Shown in pieces: positions 28,781 to 37,582 of a stretch of 64,000 bases of DNA. The stretch comes from Photobacterium sanctipauli (GTDB lineage: Bacteria; Pseudomonadota; Gammaproteobacteria; Enterobacterales; Vibrionaceae): contig NZ_PYMA01000001.1 of assembly GCF_003026495.1 (NCBI RefSeq), positions 558,001 through 622,000 of the forward strand, read 5' to 3'. A program made the translations under genes and the position numbers. Under the pieces are notes generated by a model. The model saw only the letters and a list, made by a program, of their open reading frames with translations. It was not told where the DNA came from and did not search any database. Position 1 is the first letter of the stretch. The number at the start of each line of letters is the position of its first letter.

Positions 28781-30406
28781 ATGAAATATCCATTACACAT
28801 TTACGGTACTGCACTTCTGGTACTAGGAATGCTCAGCGGCTGTAACTCATCTGATGATTCAAGCGATGACAAATCATTACCTGTAGAACCTAAAGGACGT
28901 TGGGTACAAGGTGATATGCACGTTCACTCCACGGCTTCTGATGGACATAATTTGGTTTCTTCTATTCTTGATATCGGCTATTCAAAATTTGGCTTAGACT
29001 TTATTGCCAGCACTGAGCATAGTGGGTTTAAGCGTTATGAAATTAATGAAGGTTTATGGCGAATGCGAGTAACGGGCTTACCCATTCTCAACCCGAACCC
29101 AACGGAAGAATTGCACAGCCATGACTATGCCAAAGATCAGTATCCAGATGATAAGGTATATACATCACGTGCCGCAGATAACAATAAGCTCTACCAACAC
29201 CTAGTGGCGTACCGAGAACAAAAGCTAATTGATGACAACGCAGATAAGTACTTATTGACTGGGATGGAATATACCATGCCATATATCAAAGAACATACAA
29301 CGTTAGTATTGTTGGATGATGGTGATGTTGATGAAATTAATGAGTTCCATTACCTATATGGTGAGGGTGACCGCTTTGAAGACGATCCTCGAAAACAAGA
29401 TATGGATGATCTATTAGAAGCGGTGACATTCTTAGAGGACAATTACGCTGATCGTGCCTTTTTATCATTCAATCACCCATCAAGAAAGCATGAAGTAACC
29501 ATTGAATATATTCGCGAACTTCATAACGCAGCGCCGAATATTATCATTGGTATGGAAGGTGCACCAGGTCACCAACGTAATCCTGCTGCTCGTGGTTCTT
29601 ATGAAATGGAAGAACCGATTTACCTCGACGAATTCAGTGACTACCAAGGGCCTGCCTATAATGGTCGTACTTATGGAGGCTTTGATTATATGACTGCCCG
29701 AATAGGTGGTGTTTGGGATGCGCTTTTAAGTGAAGGTCGCCGAATTTCTGTCTTTGCCCATAGTGACTTTCACAGCATGATAAAAGACTTCTGGCCTGGT
29801 GAATATAGTAAATCAAATATCTACTTAGAAGAAGAAAACCAGCAGGGATTATTACAGGCAATTAAAGATGGCAAGAGCTTTGTTACCCATGGTGATTTGA
29901 TTAGTGATTTATATTTCACAGCCCACGAGGCGGAAAACAGTAACAATCATGCTTGGATGGGTGATGAGCTTAAAGTACCAGCGGGAAAAAATGTTGATGT
30001 CACTATTTCAATGAATCTACCGCTACAAAATAACAATGGTGATAAGCCCGATCTGGCTTTTGTCGATGTTATCGCCGGTAGAGTGACAGGCCCCGTGGAA
30101 CCAGGGGATCCAAACTTCACCAAACCATTTGCAGATAATGTCGAAATTTTAACATCATTTGAAAAGGACGATCCTAGCTGGTCTTTAGAAGGTCAAACCC
30201 TAACGCTAGAATTTGTTATTCCCGAAGTAACTGAAGATATGTATATACGGTTACGCGGAAGTAACAATCCCAAAGGGACTCCGAACTTCGTTGATGAACA
30301 GGGCAATCCAATTATCGATACTCAAAAAGACAATTACGACCCAGCAGCATTAGCATGGTCAGATTTATGGTTTTACTCTAACCCGATATTCATTTCAGCT
30401 AACTAA
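28781..30406 (+). CDS. PHP-domain (CehA/McbA-like) metallohydrolase lipoprotein
   Basis: 541 aa. A lipoprotein signal (LLVLGMLSGCNSS, Cys21) is followed by a PHP domain: WVQGDMHVHSTASDG gives the first metal motif HVHS, then FGLDFIASTEHSG, FLSFNHPSRKHEV and VFAHSDFHSMIKD. These His/Asp motifs bind two or three metals in phosphoesterases and in CehA-type hydrolases. The last 150 residues form a beta domain. Exported PHP proteins of this type are poorly known; a phosphoester or carbamate-like substrate on a glycan is only speculation. Its position inside a polysaccharide region is the main context. Confidence 0.75.
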   Translation: MKYPLHIYGTALLVLGMLSGCNSSDDSSDDKSLPVEPKGRWVQGDMHVHSTASDGHNLVSSILDIGYSKFGLDFIASTEHSGFKRYEINEGLWRMRVTGLPILNPNPTEELHSHDYAKDQYPDDKVYTSRAADNNKLYQHLVAYREQKLIDDNADKYLLTGMEYTMPYIKEHTTLVLLDDGDVDEINEFHYLYGEGDRFEDDPRKQDMDDLLEAVTFLEDNYADRAFLSFNHPSRKHEVTIEYIRELHNAAPNIIIGMEGAPGHQRNPAARGSYEMEEPIYLDEFSDYQGPAYNGRTYGGFDYMTARIGGVWDALLSEGRRISVFAHSDFHSMIKDFWPGEYSKSNIYLEEENQQGLLQAIKDGKSFVTHGDLISDLYFTAHEAENSNNHAWMGDELKVPAGKNVDVTISMNLPLQNNNGDKPDLAFVDVIAGRVTGPVEPGDPNFTKPFADNVEILTSFEKDDPSWSLEGQTLTLEFVIPEVTEDMYIRLRGSNNPKGTPNFVDEQGNPIIDTQKDNYDPAALAWSDLWFYSNPIFISAN

Positions 30407-30441
30407 TCAAGACTCGCAATTTAAATTTAAGCAAACTGTTG

Positions 30442-30466
30442 GGGAGGCTTGATAGACAAGCCTCCC
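30442..30466. terminator. Bidirectional terminator between PHP and HAD genes
   Basis: GGGAGGCTTG / CAAGCCTCCC, perfect 10-bp arms with a 5-base loop, lying between convergent stop codons. Confidence 0.75.
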
Positions 30467-30471
30467 TCCCA

Positions 30472-31266
30472 CTACAAATAGGCCGCAATGTAGTTGGCAA
30501 CGGCTTCATCGGCACAGCTGCCAATCACCTCATGGCGATGCAAGCATTGCTTCAATCGCTCTTGTGCTGTAGCCATAATCAACCCTTTCCCCGCATACTC
30601 CAGCATCTCTTTATCATTCATGGCATCACCAAAGGCCAAGGTTTGCTCCCGTGCAATACCGAGCTTTGCCGTGACCACTTCAAGGGCGTCACCTTTGGTC
30701 GCCTTCGGGGCTGTTACTTCTAAGCAAAACGGACTGGAAAACATGACATTTGCCACGCCTTCAAGCATCGGAGAGAGGATCTGCTCATATTGCACCAGAT
30801 ATTGATGATCTGGATGAGTCAGCGACAATTTGGCAATGTTCTCTGATTTCAAGGTGGCATGATGAAATAGCGAGTAACCAAAACCGCTAATGCGGTGGTA
30901 TTTCTCAATATCTTCGTTCTTTCGACTCGACAGCCAGCCTGTATCTTGGAACAAGTGAACGGTTAGTGATTTATCGTCCCAGACCTTGGCGAGTACTCGC
31001 TCAATGATATCACCGGGTACATCATGGCCCAGCACAAGATTGCCATCTGGGTCATGAACACGGGCGCCATTGGCGCTGATAACATAGGCAGGTAACCCTA
31101 GGTACTCACGAATGCCAAATACATCAAGATGGTGACGCCCTGAAGCAAATACAAAATGGCATCCCTTTTCTACCCACTGCTCCAAGATACTTTTTGTATA
31201 ACCGCCGATGACATGATCTGGCGTTAACAAGGTACCATCTAAATCTGATACTACTAATTGATACAT
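30472..31266 (-). CDS. HAD-superfamily Cof-type sugar phosphatase
   Basis: 264-aa cytosolic phosphatase of the Cof/YidA group (type IIB cap). Motif I is VVSDLDGTLLTPD, motif II FVFASGRHH, motif III/IV KGDALEVV then LAFGDAMNDKEMLEYAGKG. Such enzymes remove phosphate from sugar phosphates and similar metabolites. ATG at 31266 is preceded by GGGGAG; a GTG one codon earlier is possible. A terminator-like hairpin separates it from the uronyl hydrolase gene upstream, so it may be only partly co-transcribed with the aga operon. Confidence 0.9.
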   Translation of the reverse strand: MYQLVVSDLDGTLLTPDHVIGGYTKSILEQWVEKGCHFVFASGRHHLDVFGIREYLGLPAYVISANGARVHDPDGNLVLGHDVPGDIIERVLAKVWDDKSLTVHLFQDTGWLSSRKNEDIEKYHRISGFGYSLFHHATLKSENIAKLSLTHPDHQYLVQYEQILSPMLEGVANVMFSSPFCLEVTAPKATKGDALEVVTAKLGIAREQTLAFGDAMNDKEMLEYAGKGLIMATAQERLKQCLHRHEVIGSCADEAVANYIAAYL

Positions 31267-31284
31267 CACGCTCTCCCCTATGAT

Positions 31285-31311
31285 AAAAAAACACCCAGCA
31301 TAGCTGGGCGT
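31285..31311 (-). terminator. Terminator between uronyl hydrolase and HAD phosphatase genes
   Basis: CCCAGC-ATA-GCTGGG; reading leftwards it is followed by GTGTTTTTTT. It marks the probable main end of the aga operon. Confidence 0.75.
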
Positions 31312-31347
31312 TAATCATTGTTCTTCTATCAGCCCTTAGGCTTAAGT

Positions 31348-32445
31348 TTAGTCAGCTAGCTTGGCAATTTCTGTGGCCGCAAGCATAAAGGCACCTGCAC
31401 CATAATCGATATTATGCTCAAACTTCACATCCCTAGGATTGAATGCCGGCAACTGGACCCAACCAATCATGCCGTTGTCATGAATACAGCCTTGTAGCGC
31501 TTGCCATGCTTTTTCAACGACTGGCAGATAAGTGTCGCGGTCAAGGTGGCCGGTATTGATCCCCCAAGCTAAGCCGTAACAAAAGAGTGCCGTCGCACTG
31601 CTTTCTGGTGCCGGGAAGTTTTCAGGATCCAGCAAGCTGGTTCGCCAGAAGCCATCAGCCTGCTGGTACTTGATCACTTCCTCTGCCAAGTTTGTGAACA
31701 GGTCTAAGTATGGTTGCTGCTGGTCAAATCCATCAGGGAAATGCGCCATCAGTCGTGGAATAGCTGCCAACATCCAGCCAATACCACGTGACCAGAATAC
31801 TTTCTCGCCATTGGCTTCACGAAGCTCTTCCCCGCCGTCACCGAACTCATTGCGGTATTTTTGACCCACTTCTGTCGGCATGTAACGGTAATCACGATAA
31901 AACAGCTTGGTATCCGGATCATAGAGATGATCAACTGAATCCCAGAACGCCGTATGCATGTATTCAACATACTTAGACTCACCTGTCACCTTTGACAATG
32001 CTACAAACGCAGGCGGCGCCATGAACAATGAATCAACCCACCACCAGTCTCGGTGCCCAGGTTTCGGATCATCAAGCATGATATCAAACGCGTTAATGGT
32101 CGATTCCAGCGCTTCCGGGGTATTGATTTCCGGGTAAACATCCAAATAAGCTTGGGCACAAACATGGTCATCAGCAAAACGTGGAAATGCGCCCGTTCTA
32201 AAGCCGGTATGAAGGGTGTAGTTCATCACGCCATCAAGGTATTCCTTGTCTTCTGTCGCCTTCCAAGCAGCCGACACACAAGACCAAAATACACCGCGTT
32301 CCCAGTCGGTATCTTTAATAAAACGGATCTTACCGCTGCGGCGTACCACACTGCGGGTTTGGTTTGCAGCCTGATAACGATACACACGCTTCATTGCATC
32401 AAGGGCTTGCTGCTTAGTGCCTAAAGATGTTGTTCCTAAAGTCAT
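31348..32445 (-). CDS. Unsaturated uronyl hydrolase, GH105-like (GH88/GH105 clan)
   Basis: 365 aa, no signal peptide, so cytosolic. The alpha6/alpha6 barrel of the GH105 family is visible: DWERGVFWSCVSAAWKAT, DWWWVDSLFMAPPAFVALS (WWW-D-LFMAPP is a GH105 mark), LYDPDTKLFYRDYR and EKVFWSRGIGWMLAAIPRL. These enzymes hydrate the double bond of unsaturated uronic acid at the end of lyase products and release the next sugar. In a chondroitin locus a GH88 enzyme is usual, so the GH105 resemblance is notable. It follows the deacetylase gene by 47 bp and ends the aga operon. Confidence 0.88.
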   Translation of the reverse strand: MTLGTTSLGTKQQALDAMKRVYRYQAANQTRSVVRRSGKIRFIKDTDWERGVFWSCVSAAWKATEDKEYLDGVMNYTLHTGFRTGAFPRFADDHVCAQAYLDVYPEINTPEALESTINAFDIMLDDPKPGHRDWWWVDSLFMAPPAFVALSKVTGESKYVEYMHTAFWDSVDHLYDPDTKLFYRDYRYMPTEVGQKYRNEFGDGGEELREANGEKVFWSRGIGWMLAAIPRLMAHFPDGFDQQQPYLDLFTNLAEEVIKYQQADGFWRTSLLDPENFPAPESSATALFCYGLAWGINTGHLDRDTYLPVVEKAWQALQGCIHDNGMIGWVQLPAFNPRDVKFEHNIDYGAGAFMLAATEIAKLAD

Positions 32446-32492
32446 TTTTTATTCCTAATTCGAGCGTAAGCCAACCGTTTTTAGTCAGCCAG

Positions 32493-33653
32493 CTAGGCGA
32501 ACTCTGGGCTGCGATATGCCCACTCGCCTCTAATTAATGTGCCTTGCACCTCTAATGCACTGTTCATGATAGTCAGGCTGGCTTCTTTCTCTGGGCTGAT
32601 ACTACCAAGGCGCTTTTCGATACCAAGGTATCTTGCCGGTACCAACGAAGCCATTTGCACCGCTTCCCAGGCTGGCACTTGGGTCTCAAATACCATATTG
32701 CGAACAGCTTGATCCAAGCTACAGGTACTGCCGGCCAATGAGCCGCAAGGACTGCGAGCCTCACCGTTGGCCACCGTAATGGTCTGGGCACCAAGTTGGT
32801 ACTCACCATCGTCAAGTCCACCAGCCCGCATACAGTCTGTGATAAGGGCAATGCCTTGATAGCCTTTCATGCGGTAAGCCAATTGCATCATGACTGGGTT
32901 CACATGCACACCGTCTGCGATAAGCTCGGCCAACATGTCATGATAGAGAACAGCACCGCAGCAACCTGGCTCACGATGATGCAGGCCACGCATGCCATTG
33001 AACAAATGAACACCACAGTCAGCACCTCGCTGATGGGCCTCGGTCACTTGCTCAAATGTCGCATCGGTATGAGCTACGGAGGTTTTGATATGGTGTGCTT
33101 TTAGCCAACTAATTGCCTCCATCGCCCCTTCCGCTTCTGGCGCGACTGCAGCACGAATGAGCGATGAGCCACCAGCTTCACGCAGTTGGTGCAATTCATC
33201 CAAGGTCGGCGCTTTCAAGTATGCAGGAGGGTGGGAGCCGCGGTGAGGTTCTGTAAAGTAAGGGCCTTCAAGAAAGCTACCAAGCAATTCAGCCCCACAT
33301 CCCTGTGGTTGCTGGACATAAGAATTTACGTGCTTGAGTGCCTGTAAGATATCGTCCCACGGGGCGGTAACGGTTGTTCCTACCCAGCCAACCACACCTG
33401 TTTGGGGTAATGCCTTGCTAATGGTCTGAAGTGCTTCATCTGTTGCATCCATCACATCAGCACCATGGCGGCCATGAATATGGATATCAATGAACCCCGG
33501 CATCAAAGACTGCCCAGGAAGGCGGATAACATCGCAATCCGTTGGGAGCGTGGTCGTTAATGATTCAATTTTTCCATCTGAAATCACGACAGCGGTGTCT
33601 GTTTCAATCCCTTCCGGGGTAAAAACCTGATCAGCAAGCAAGGCATAGCGCAT
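32493..33653 (-). CDS. agaA: N-acetylgalactosamine-6-phosphate deacetylase (AgaA/NagA family)
   Basis: 386-aa amidohydrolase that removes acetate from N-acetyl-hexosamine-6-phosphate. Marks: MPGFIDIHIHGRHGADVMDA (metal HxH), GSFLEGPYFTEPHRGSHPP (conserved Glu ligand), TSVAHTDATFEQ, GVHLFNGMRGLHHREPG, ELIADGVHVNP and IALITDCMRAGG with the catalytic Asp. Product would be galactosamine-6-phosphate for AgaS. It starts 2 bp after the EIIA stop, so translation is coupled. NagA-type specificity (GlcNAc-6-P) cannot be excluded by eye, but the aga context argues for GalNAc-6-P. Confidence 0.9.
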   Translation of the reverse strand: MRYALLADQVFTPEGIETDTAVVISDGKIESLTTTLPTDCDVIRLPGQSLMPGFIDIHIHGRHGADVMDATDEALQTISKALPQTGVVGWVGTTVTAPWDDILQALKHVNSYVQQPQGCGAELLGSFLEGPYFTEPHRGSHPPAYLKAPTLDELHQLREAGGSSLIRAAVAPEAEGAMEAISWLKAHHIKTSVAHTDATFEQVTEAHQRGADCGVHLFNGMRGLHHREPGCCGAVLYHDMLAELIADGVHVNPVMMQLAYRMKGYQGIALITDCMRAGGLDDGEYQLGAQTITVANGEARSPCGSLAGSTCSLDQAVRNMVFETQVPAWEAVQMASLVPARYLGIEKRLGSISPEKEASLTIMNSALEVQGTLIRGEWAYRSPEFA

Positions 33654-33655
33654 AA

Positions 33656-34099
33656 TTATAGTCCGTCTTCACACTCAAGTTCTGGCGTAGGTGCCATCAC
33701 GTTTTCTAATTCTTTGCGCATGTCTTGCATGCATGAGCCGCCAATTTCCAGCAGCGTCTCAACTAATTCTTTTAACTCTGCGCCATCACGCTCAAACGCT
33801 GCGTTGGCAATCATCGGTAAGTTAACACCAGCAATCAGCTCGACATTCTCGGTGTCCATCATGATAGCTAGCGCACGGTTGCACGGTGAACCACCTGGAA
33901 TATCGGTCAGGAACAACACGCCTTCACCGCTATCGACACGCTTAGCGGCCTGACGCAGTTCAACTTCCAGTTCATCCGTCGACATTGACTCTACAAAATC
34001 AATGAACTCAAGTTGGTCTTGATCGCCAGCAATGGCTTTTACTGCCGAGCCCATGCCCGTTGCGAAGTTGATGTGACCTGAAACTACAATACCAATCAT
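33656..34099 (-). CDS. agaF: PTS GalNAc-type EIIA component (mannose family)
   Basis: 147-aa cytosolic phosphocarrier. The phosphorylated His lies in IGIVVSGHINFATGMG near the N-terminus, and VLFLTDIPGGSPCNRALAIM is the family second motif. It receives phosphate from HPr and passes it to EIIB. I chose ATG 34099 because AAGGA lies 8 bases upstream; the longer ORF adds eight polar residues. It lies between EIID (72 bp upstream) and agaA (2 bp downstream). Confidence 0.92.
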   Translation of the reverse strand: MIGIVVSGHINFATGMGSAVKAIAGDQDQLEFIDFVESMSTDELEVELRQAAKRVDSGEGVLFLTDIPGGSPCNRALAIMMDTENVELIAGVNLPMIANAAFERDGAELKELVETLLEIGGSCMQDMRKELENVMAPTPELECEDGL

Positions 34100-34171
34100 T
34101 TGAAAATCCTTGCGAAGGGGCATGAAATGCCCCTTATTGTTACTTATTTCTATATGTCTCGAGTGCGCTTG

Positions 34172-35065
34172 TTACAGGATGCCTAAAGCATGTCCGATAA
34201 CACCGCCAGCCAACGTTGCGAAAATCAACACCGGCGGTTTAGCCCAGAAGCCTGTGCCTTTCACCATCTTGAACATGAAGAACACTAAACACAGCGGTAG
34301 CAGGTTGGGCATGATCTTGTCGAACAGCGCCTCTTGCAGTTCGACCGTTTTACCCCCGAGCTCAATGGATGCCGTCGTTTGCACCCGTATAAAGGTGGCC
34401 GAGAGTGCACCGATTACGAAGATACCCATGATATTCGCCGCTTTGGCCAGGCGCTCAGTGGCATCACTGAGGTTAACCATTGCCGCGGTACCCGCTTTGT
34501 AACCCATGAACATCAGTGCGAAGTAAACAAAGAAGTGCACAACTTGGTACAGAGCAAAGAACACGAACGGACCAGCAATTGAGCCTTCAATCGCAATCGA
34601 TGCACCCAGTGCCAAGGTTAGTGGCATCAGGGTCATGTGGTCGATGGCATCACCGATACCACCTGTCGGGCCCATACCGGCAACTTTCATTACGTTGACA
34701 GTTGAAGGCTTCTCTTTGTTTTCTTCCATTGCAATGGCAGTACCTAGCAAGAAAGTAAACAGCTTCGGACTCGCATTGAAGAACTGTAGGTGGTTTTTCA
34801 ATGACTTAGCGAAATCTCGCTTGTTGTTGCCGTGGATCTTTTTCAGCGCAGGGATGATGGAGTAAGCAAAACCACCCGCCTGCATACGTTCGAAGTTAAA
34901 GTTACCTTCCATGAACAGGCCACGGATGGAACACAACCATAGATCCTTTTTGGTAATAACCTTGCGAACTTCGGTATCTTCGTATGAATCAATACCATCA
35001 ACTAGGTTTTCATGCTCGTCAGCTTTTTTGTCGGCCAGCTTGCCCGCAGTGATATCAGATGCCAT
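34172..35065 (-). CDS. agaE: PTS mannose-family EIID component
   Basis: 297-aa inner-membrane subunit. Mannose-family EIID marks: SIRGLFMEGNFNFERMQAGG, FAYSIIPALKKIHG, AMEENKEKPSTVNVMKVAGM, GPTGGIGDAIDHMTLMPLTL. With EIIC it forms the sugar channel. The ATG at 35065 overlaps the end of the EIIC gene by 11 bp and has GAGGA 8 bases upstream, inside the EIIC reading frame, so translation is coupled. Confidence 0.93.
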   Translation of the reverse strand: MASDITAGKLADKKADEHENLVDGIDSYEDTEVRKVITKKDLWLCSIRGLFMEGNFNFERMQAGGFAYSIIPALKKIHGNNKRDFAKSLKNHLQFFNASPKLFTFLLGTAIAMEENKEKPSTVNVMKVAGMGPTGGIGDAIDHMTLMPLTLALGASIAIEGSIAGPFVFFALYQVVHFFVYFALMFMGYKAGTAAMVNLSDATERLAKAANIMGIFVIGALSATFIRVQTTASIELGGKTVELQEALFDKIMPNLLPLCLVFFMFKMVKGTGFWAKPPVLIFATLAGGVIGHALGIL

Positions 35066-35828
35066 CTTCAAATTCCTCTACTTGGTTATTGCCATTTCCG
35101 TTGCCATTGTTGCCGCTGAAGAAGTAGTACAGTGCCGCAGCTGACGCACCCAGTACTGCGACAGCCATAACTGGTAGGTGCAAGTACGTTGTCATTACAA
35201 AGCCAATAAAGAACACACCCGCCACTTCTTTCGACCACATGATCTTAAGCAGCATTGCAAAACCAATCGCCGGTACCATACGAGCACCAATACCTAGGCC
35301 TTCCAGTAGAACCTTCGGTGCATTTTCATCAATCCAGCTTGCGGCATGCTCACCGAAGTAAACGGTAACGAAAGCAACAACAGAATATAAAAGTGCACGG
35401 AGCGAGATAGTGGTTATCAGTAGTCTGTCGATACCGTCGGAATCTCCTCGCTCTGCAAAGCGGTCCGCTTTACCCATGGTGAATGCAGTCAGGGCAAAGA
35501 AACCAATCACAAGCATTTGCATTAGTACTGCAATCGGCATACCCACACCCATTGCAACTTCTGCTGATTGACCCGTCATTACCGCAAAGGCAACAGCAGC
35601 AATGGTACCCAGTGTCACATCAGGCGGCTGAGCACCCGCGTTAGGCACTAGGCCCAACCATGCAAGTTCAAGGGTTGCACCTGCAATCAGACCAATTTGC
35701 ATATCACCCATGATCAGGCCAACAACGGGACCGGTGATCAGCGGGCGGTGGATGTTCAACGCGACATCGTATTTATCGATACCACAGAAGAACGCCCATA
35801 TTGCGACCAGCGTAGCTTCAAAAAACAT
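35055..35828 (-). CDS. agaW: PTS mannose-family EIIC component
   Basis: 257-aa polytopic membrane protein of the mannose/sorbose EIIC family: AIWAFFCGIDKYDVALNIHR, GLIMGDMQIGLIAGATLELA, WLGLVPNAGAQPPDVTLG and MGVGMPIAVLMQML. It translocates GalNAc or galactosamine as the PTS phosphorylates it. 49 bp downstream of the EIIB gene and overlapping EIID. Confidence 0.93.
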   Translation of the reverse strand: MFFEATLVAIWAFFCGIDKYDVALNIHRPLITGPVVGLIMGDMQIGLIAGATLELAWLGLVPNAGAQPPDVTLGTIAAVAFAVMTGQSAEVAMGVGMPIAVLMQMLVIGFFALTAFTMGKADRFAERGDSDGIDRLLITTISLRALLYSVVAFVTVYFGEHAASWIDENAPKVLLEGLGIGARMVPAIGFAMLLKIMWSKEVAGVFFIGFVMTTYLHLPVMAVAVLGASAAALYYFFSGNNGNGNGNNQVEEFEDGI

Positions 35829-35877
35829 GATTTATTCCTTGTTTAAATCTCTGTTTGTAGGGAATCAGGATTAAAAA

Positions 35878-36378
35878 TTAAGCAGACTCTTTCGCCAGCT
35901 CCAGCACATTAACTGGTGCTTGATCTGGTGTGTTCTGGATAGTACAAGTCACACCGCGAGCAACCATGGCTTCAAAAGCTTGGATATCTTTGTCATCCAC
36001 CGATACGGTTTTCGCGATTTGCTTTTTACCTTCGTGGAAGTGCATGTTGCCAACATTACAGTGAGTAATTGGCACACCACCTTCAACTAGGCGGGCAACG
36101 TCAGTTGGGTTGTTACACAAAACGAAGATTTGCTGCTTTGGTGATGCTTTGTGGATCACGTCGATTGTCTTCTGGATAGAGAAGAAACGAACCGCGTACT
36201 CACCGCCCGCAGAGGCTTTCATGCCCGCTTGCATGAAGGCCGCATTTGGTCCTTCCGCGGCTTCATCGTTAGCAACCAAAATCAAGTTAGCTTCAGTGTG
36301 CTTACCCCAGGTGATACGGATTTGACCATGAAGTAAACGTTCATCGATACGAGTCCAGACAATGTTAGGTGCAGTCAT
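35878..36378 (-). CDS. agaV: PTS mannose-family EIIB component
   Basis: 166-aa cytosolic EIIB. The phosphorylated His is in VWTRIDERLLHGQIRITWG, and LILVANDEAAEGPNAAFMQ and CNNPTDVARLVEGGVPITH follow as in AgaV/AgaB and SorB proteins. It transfers phosphate to the incoming sugar. It starts 15 bp after the agaS stop. Confidence 0.93.
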   Translation of the reverse strand: MTAPNIVWTRIDERLLHGQIRITWGKHTEANLILVANDEAAEGPNAAFMQAGMKASAGGEYAVRFFSIQKTIDVIHKASPKQQIFVLCNNPTDVARLVEGGVPITHCNVGNMHFHEGKKQIAKTVSVDDKDIQAFEAMVARGVTCTIQNTPDQAPVNVLELAKESA

Positions 36379-36393
36379 AATTGTTTACCTGTT

Positions 36394-37572
36394 CTACTTA
36401 TTGTTTAAATAATCATATGAGTAATAGATACTCACGCCTTGTACAACACGGTTTACCTCACCGGTCGGACATGGGTTATCAGGAGTGTTACCCAGAGCTA
36501 AAGCACGATGGAATGAGTAAATCTGGGCAAAGATAATGTATGGGAAGAGCAATTCCGCGTCAGTGGCCTTATCCATCATCGGCACGTGCCAATAGTGGCC
36601 ATCTGTAACGCGCTCATCAAGCTGTGCTGTTACCGCAATCACTTGGCCGGCAATATTGTCGCGGCGAAGCTCTGCAAGTAAATCAAGATCGTATTTACGA
36701 GTATGCGGATCATTAGAAATGAAAACGACAATCAGAGTTTTAGGATCAACGATTGATTTTGGTCCGTGGCGAAAGCCAAGAGGTGAATCAAATGTCGCCA
36801 CTACCTTGCCAGCTGTCAGCTCAAGAAGCTTCAATGCGGACTCCTGAGCAAGCCCTTGCAAACCACCACTACCAAGATAAATCACTCTTTCAAAATCATG
36901 AGATGCAATATCACTTATTTTTACATTGAATTCCTTGATCACAGCCTCAGAACAGTGGCTAATATTTTCAATTGCTTTCGTGTAATCGATCTTTTCACCC
37001 AAAATCGAAAGGGCTGATAACATCATCGAAGAAAAGCTCGATGTCATCGCAAATGATTGATCATTAGTCTCTTTTGGCAGTAATACGGACAGTGACTTCT
37101 CGTCATTCAGGCTGTTTTTATATAGCTGGCCATCAGCATTACAGGTCAGCACCAAATGGTAACAATTTGTTAAGTGTTGATTGCCTAGCTCAACGGATGC
37201 AACACTTTCAGGACTGTTACCTGAGCGGGCGAACGATACCAACAGTGTTGGAACATCTTCAGCAAAGTACTGAGTCGGGTTCGATACGATATCTGTGGTG
37301 GCAATCGCTTCAACACGACGCTCAATTTTTTCAGAAAGCAGCGGAGCCAGTGCTCGGCCAGCAAACGCTGATGTGCCTGCGCCAGTCATAATGATGCGCA
37401 AGTCCGGCTGTGCCAGCACTGGTGCCAAAAACTCACGAATTGCAGCGTCACACTCGGTTAAAATGGCATTGGTCTTTAGCCAGCAGTTTGGCTGCTGCTC
37501 AATCTCTTTTGCAGTCCAGAAACCTTTAAGGCTTTCTAGCTCTTGCTCTGAGTAACCCAGATAATGGTTCAT
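36394..37572 (-). CDS. agaS: AgaS, galactosamine-6-phosphate deaminase/isomerase (SIS family)
   Basis: 392-aa enzyme with two sugar-isomerase domains: IIMTGAGTSAFAGRALAPLL and LLVSFARSGNSPESVASVEL in the first, VIYLGSGGLQGLAQESALKL and SPLGFRHGPKSIVDPKTLIV in the second. AgaS of E. coli is the galactosamine-6-phosphate deaminase that yields tagatose-6-phosphate and ammonia. Length equals the family (about 385-390 aa). Starts 10 bp after agaZ. Confidence 0.93.
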   Translation of the reverse strand: MNHYLGYSEQELESLKGFWTAKEIEQQPNCWLKTNAILTECDAAIREFLAPVLAQPDLRIIMTGAGTSAFAGRALAPLLSEKIERRVEAIATTDIVSNPTQYFAEDVPTLLVSFARSGNSPESVASVELGNQHLTNCYHLVLTCNADGQLYKNSLNDEKSLSVLLPKETNDQSFAMTSSFSSMMLSALSILGEKIDYTKAIENISHCSEAVIKEFNVKISDIASHDFERVIYLGSGGLQGLAQESALKLLELTAGKVVATFDSPLGFRHGPKSIVDPKTLIVVFISNDPHTRKYDLDLLAELRRDNIAGQVIAVTAQLDERVTDGHYWHVPMMDKATDAELLFPYIIFAQIYSFHRALALGNTPDNPCPTGEVNRVVQGVSIYYSYDYLNNK

Positions 37573-37582
37573 ACTTTTCCTC

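Noticed and set aside
30472..31266. HAD protein as the missing tagatose-6-phosphate kinase step
   Set aside because: Motifs are those of a Cof-type phosphatase, not a PfkB- or PfkA-type kinase.
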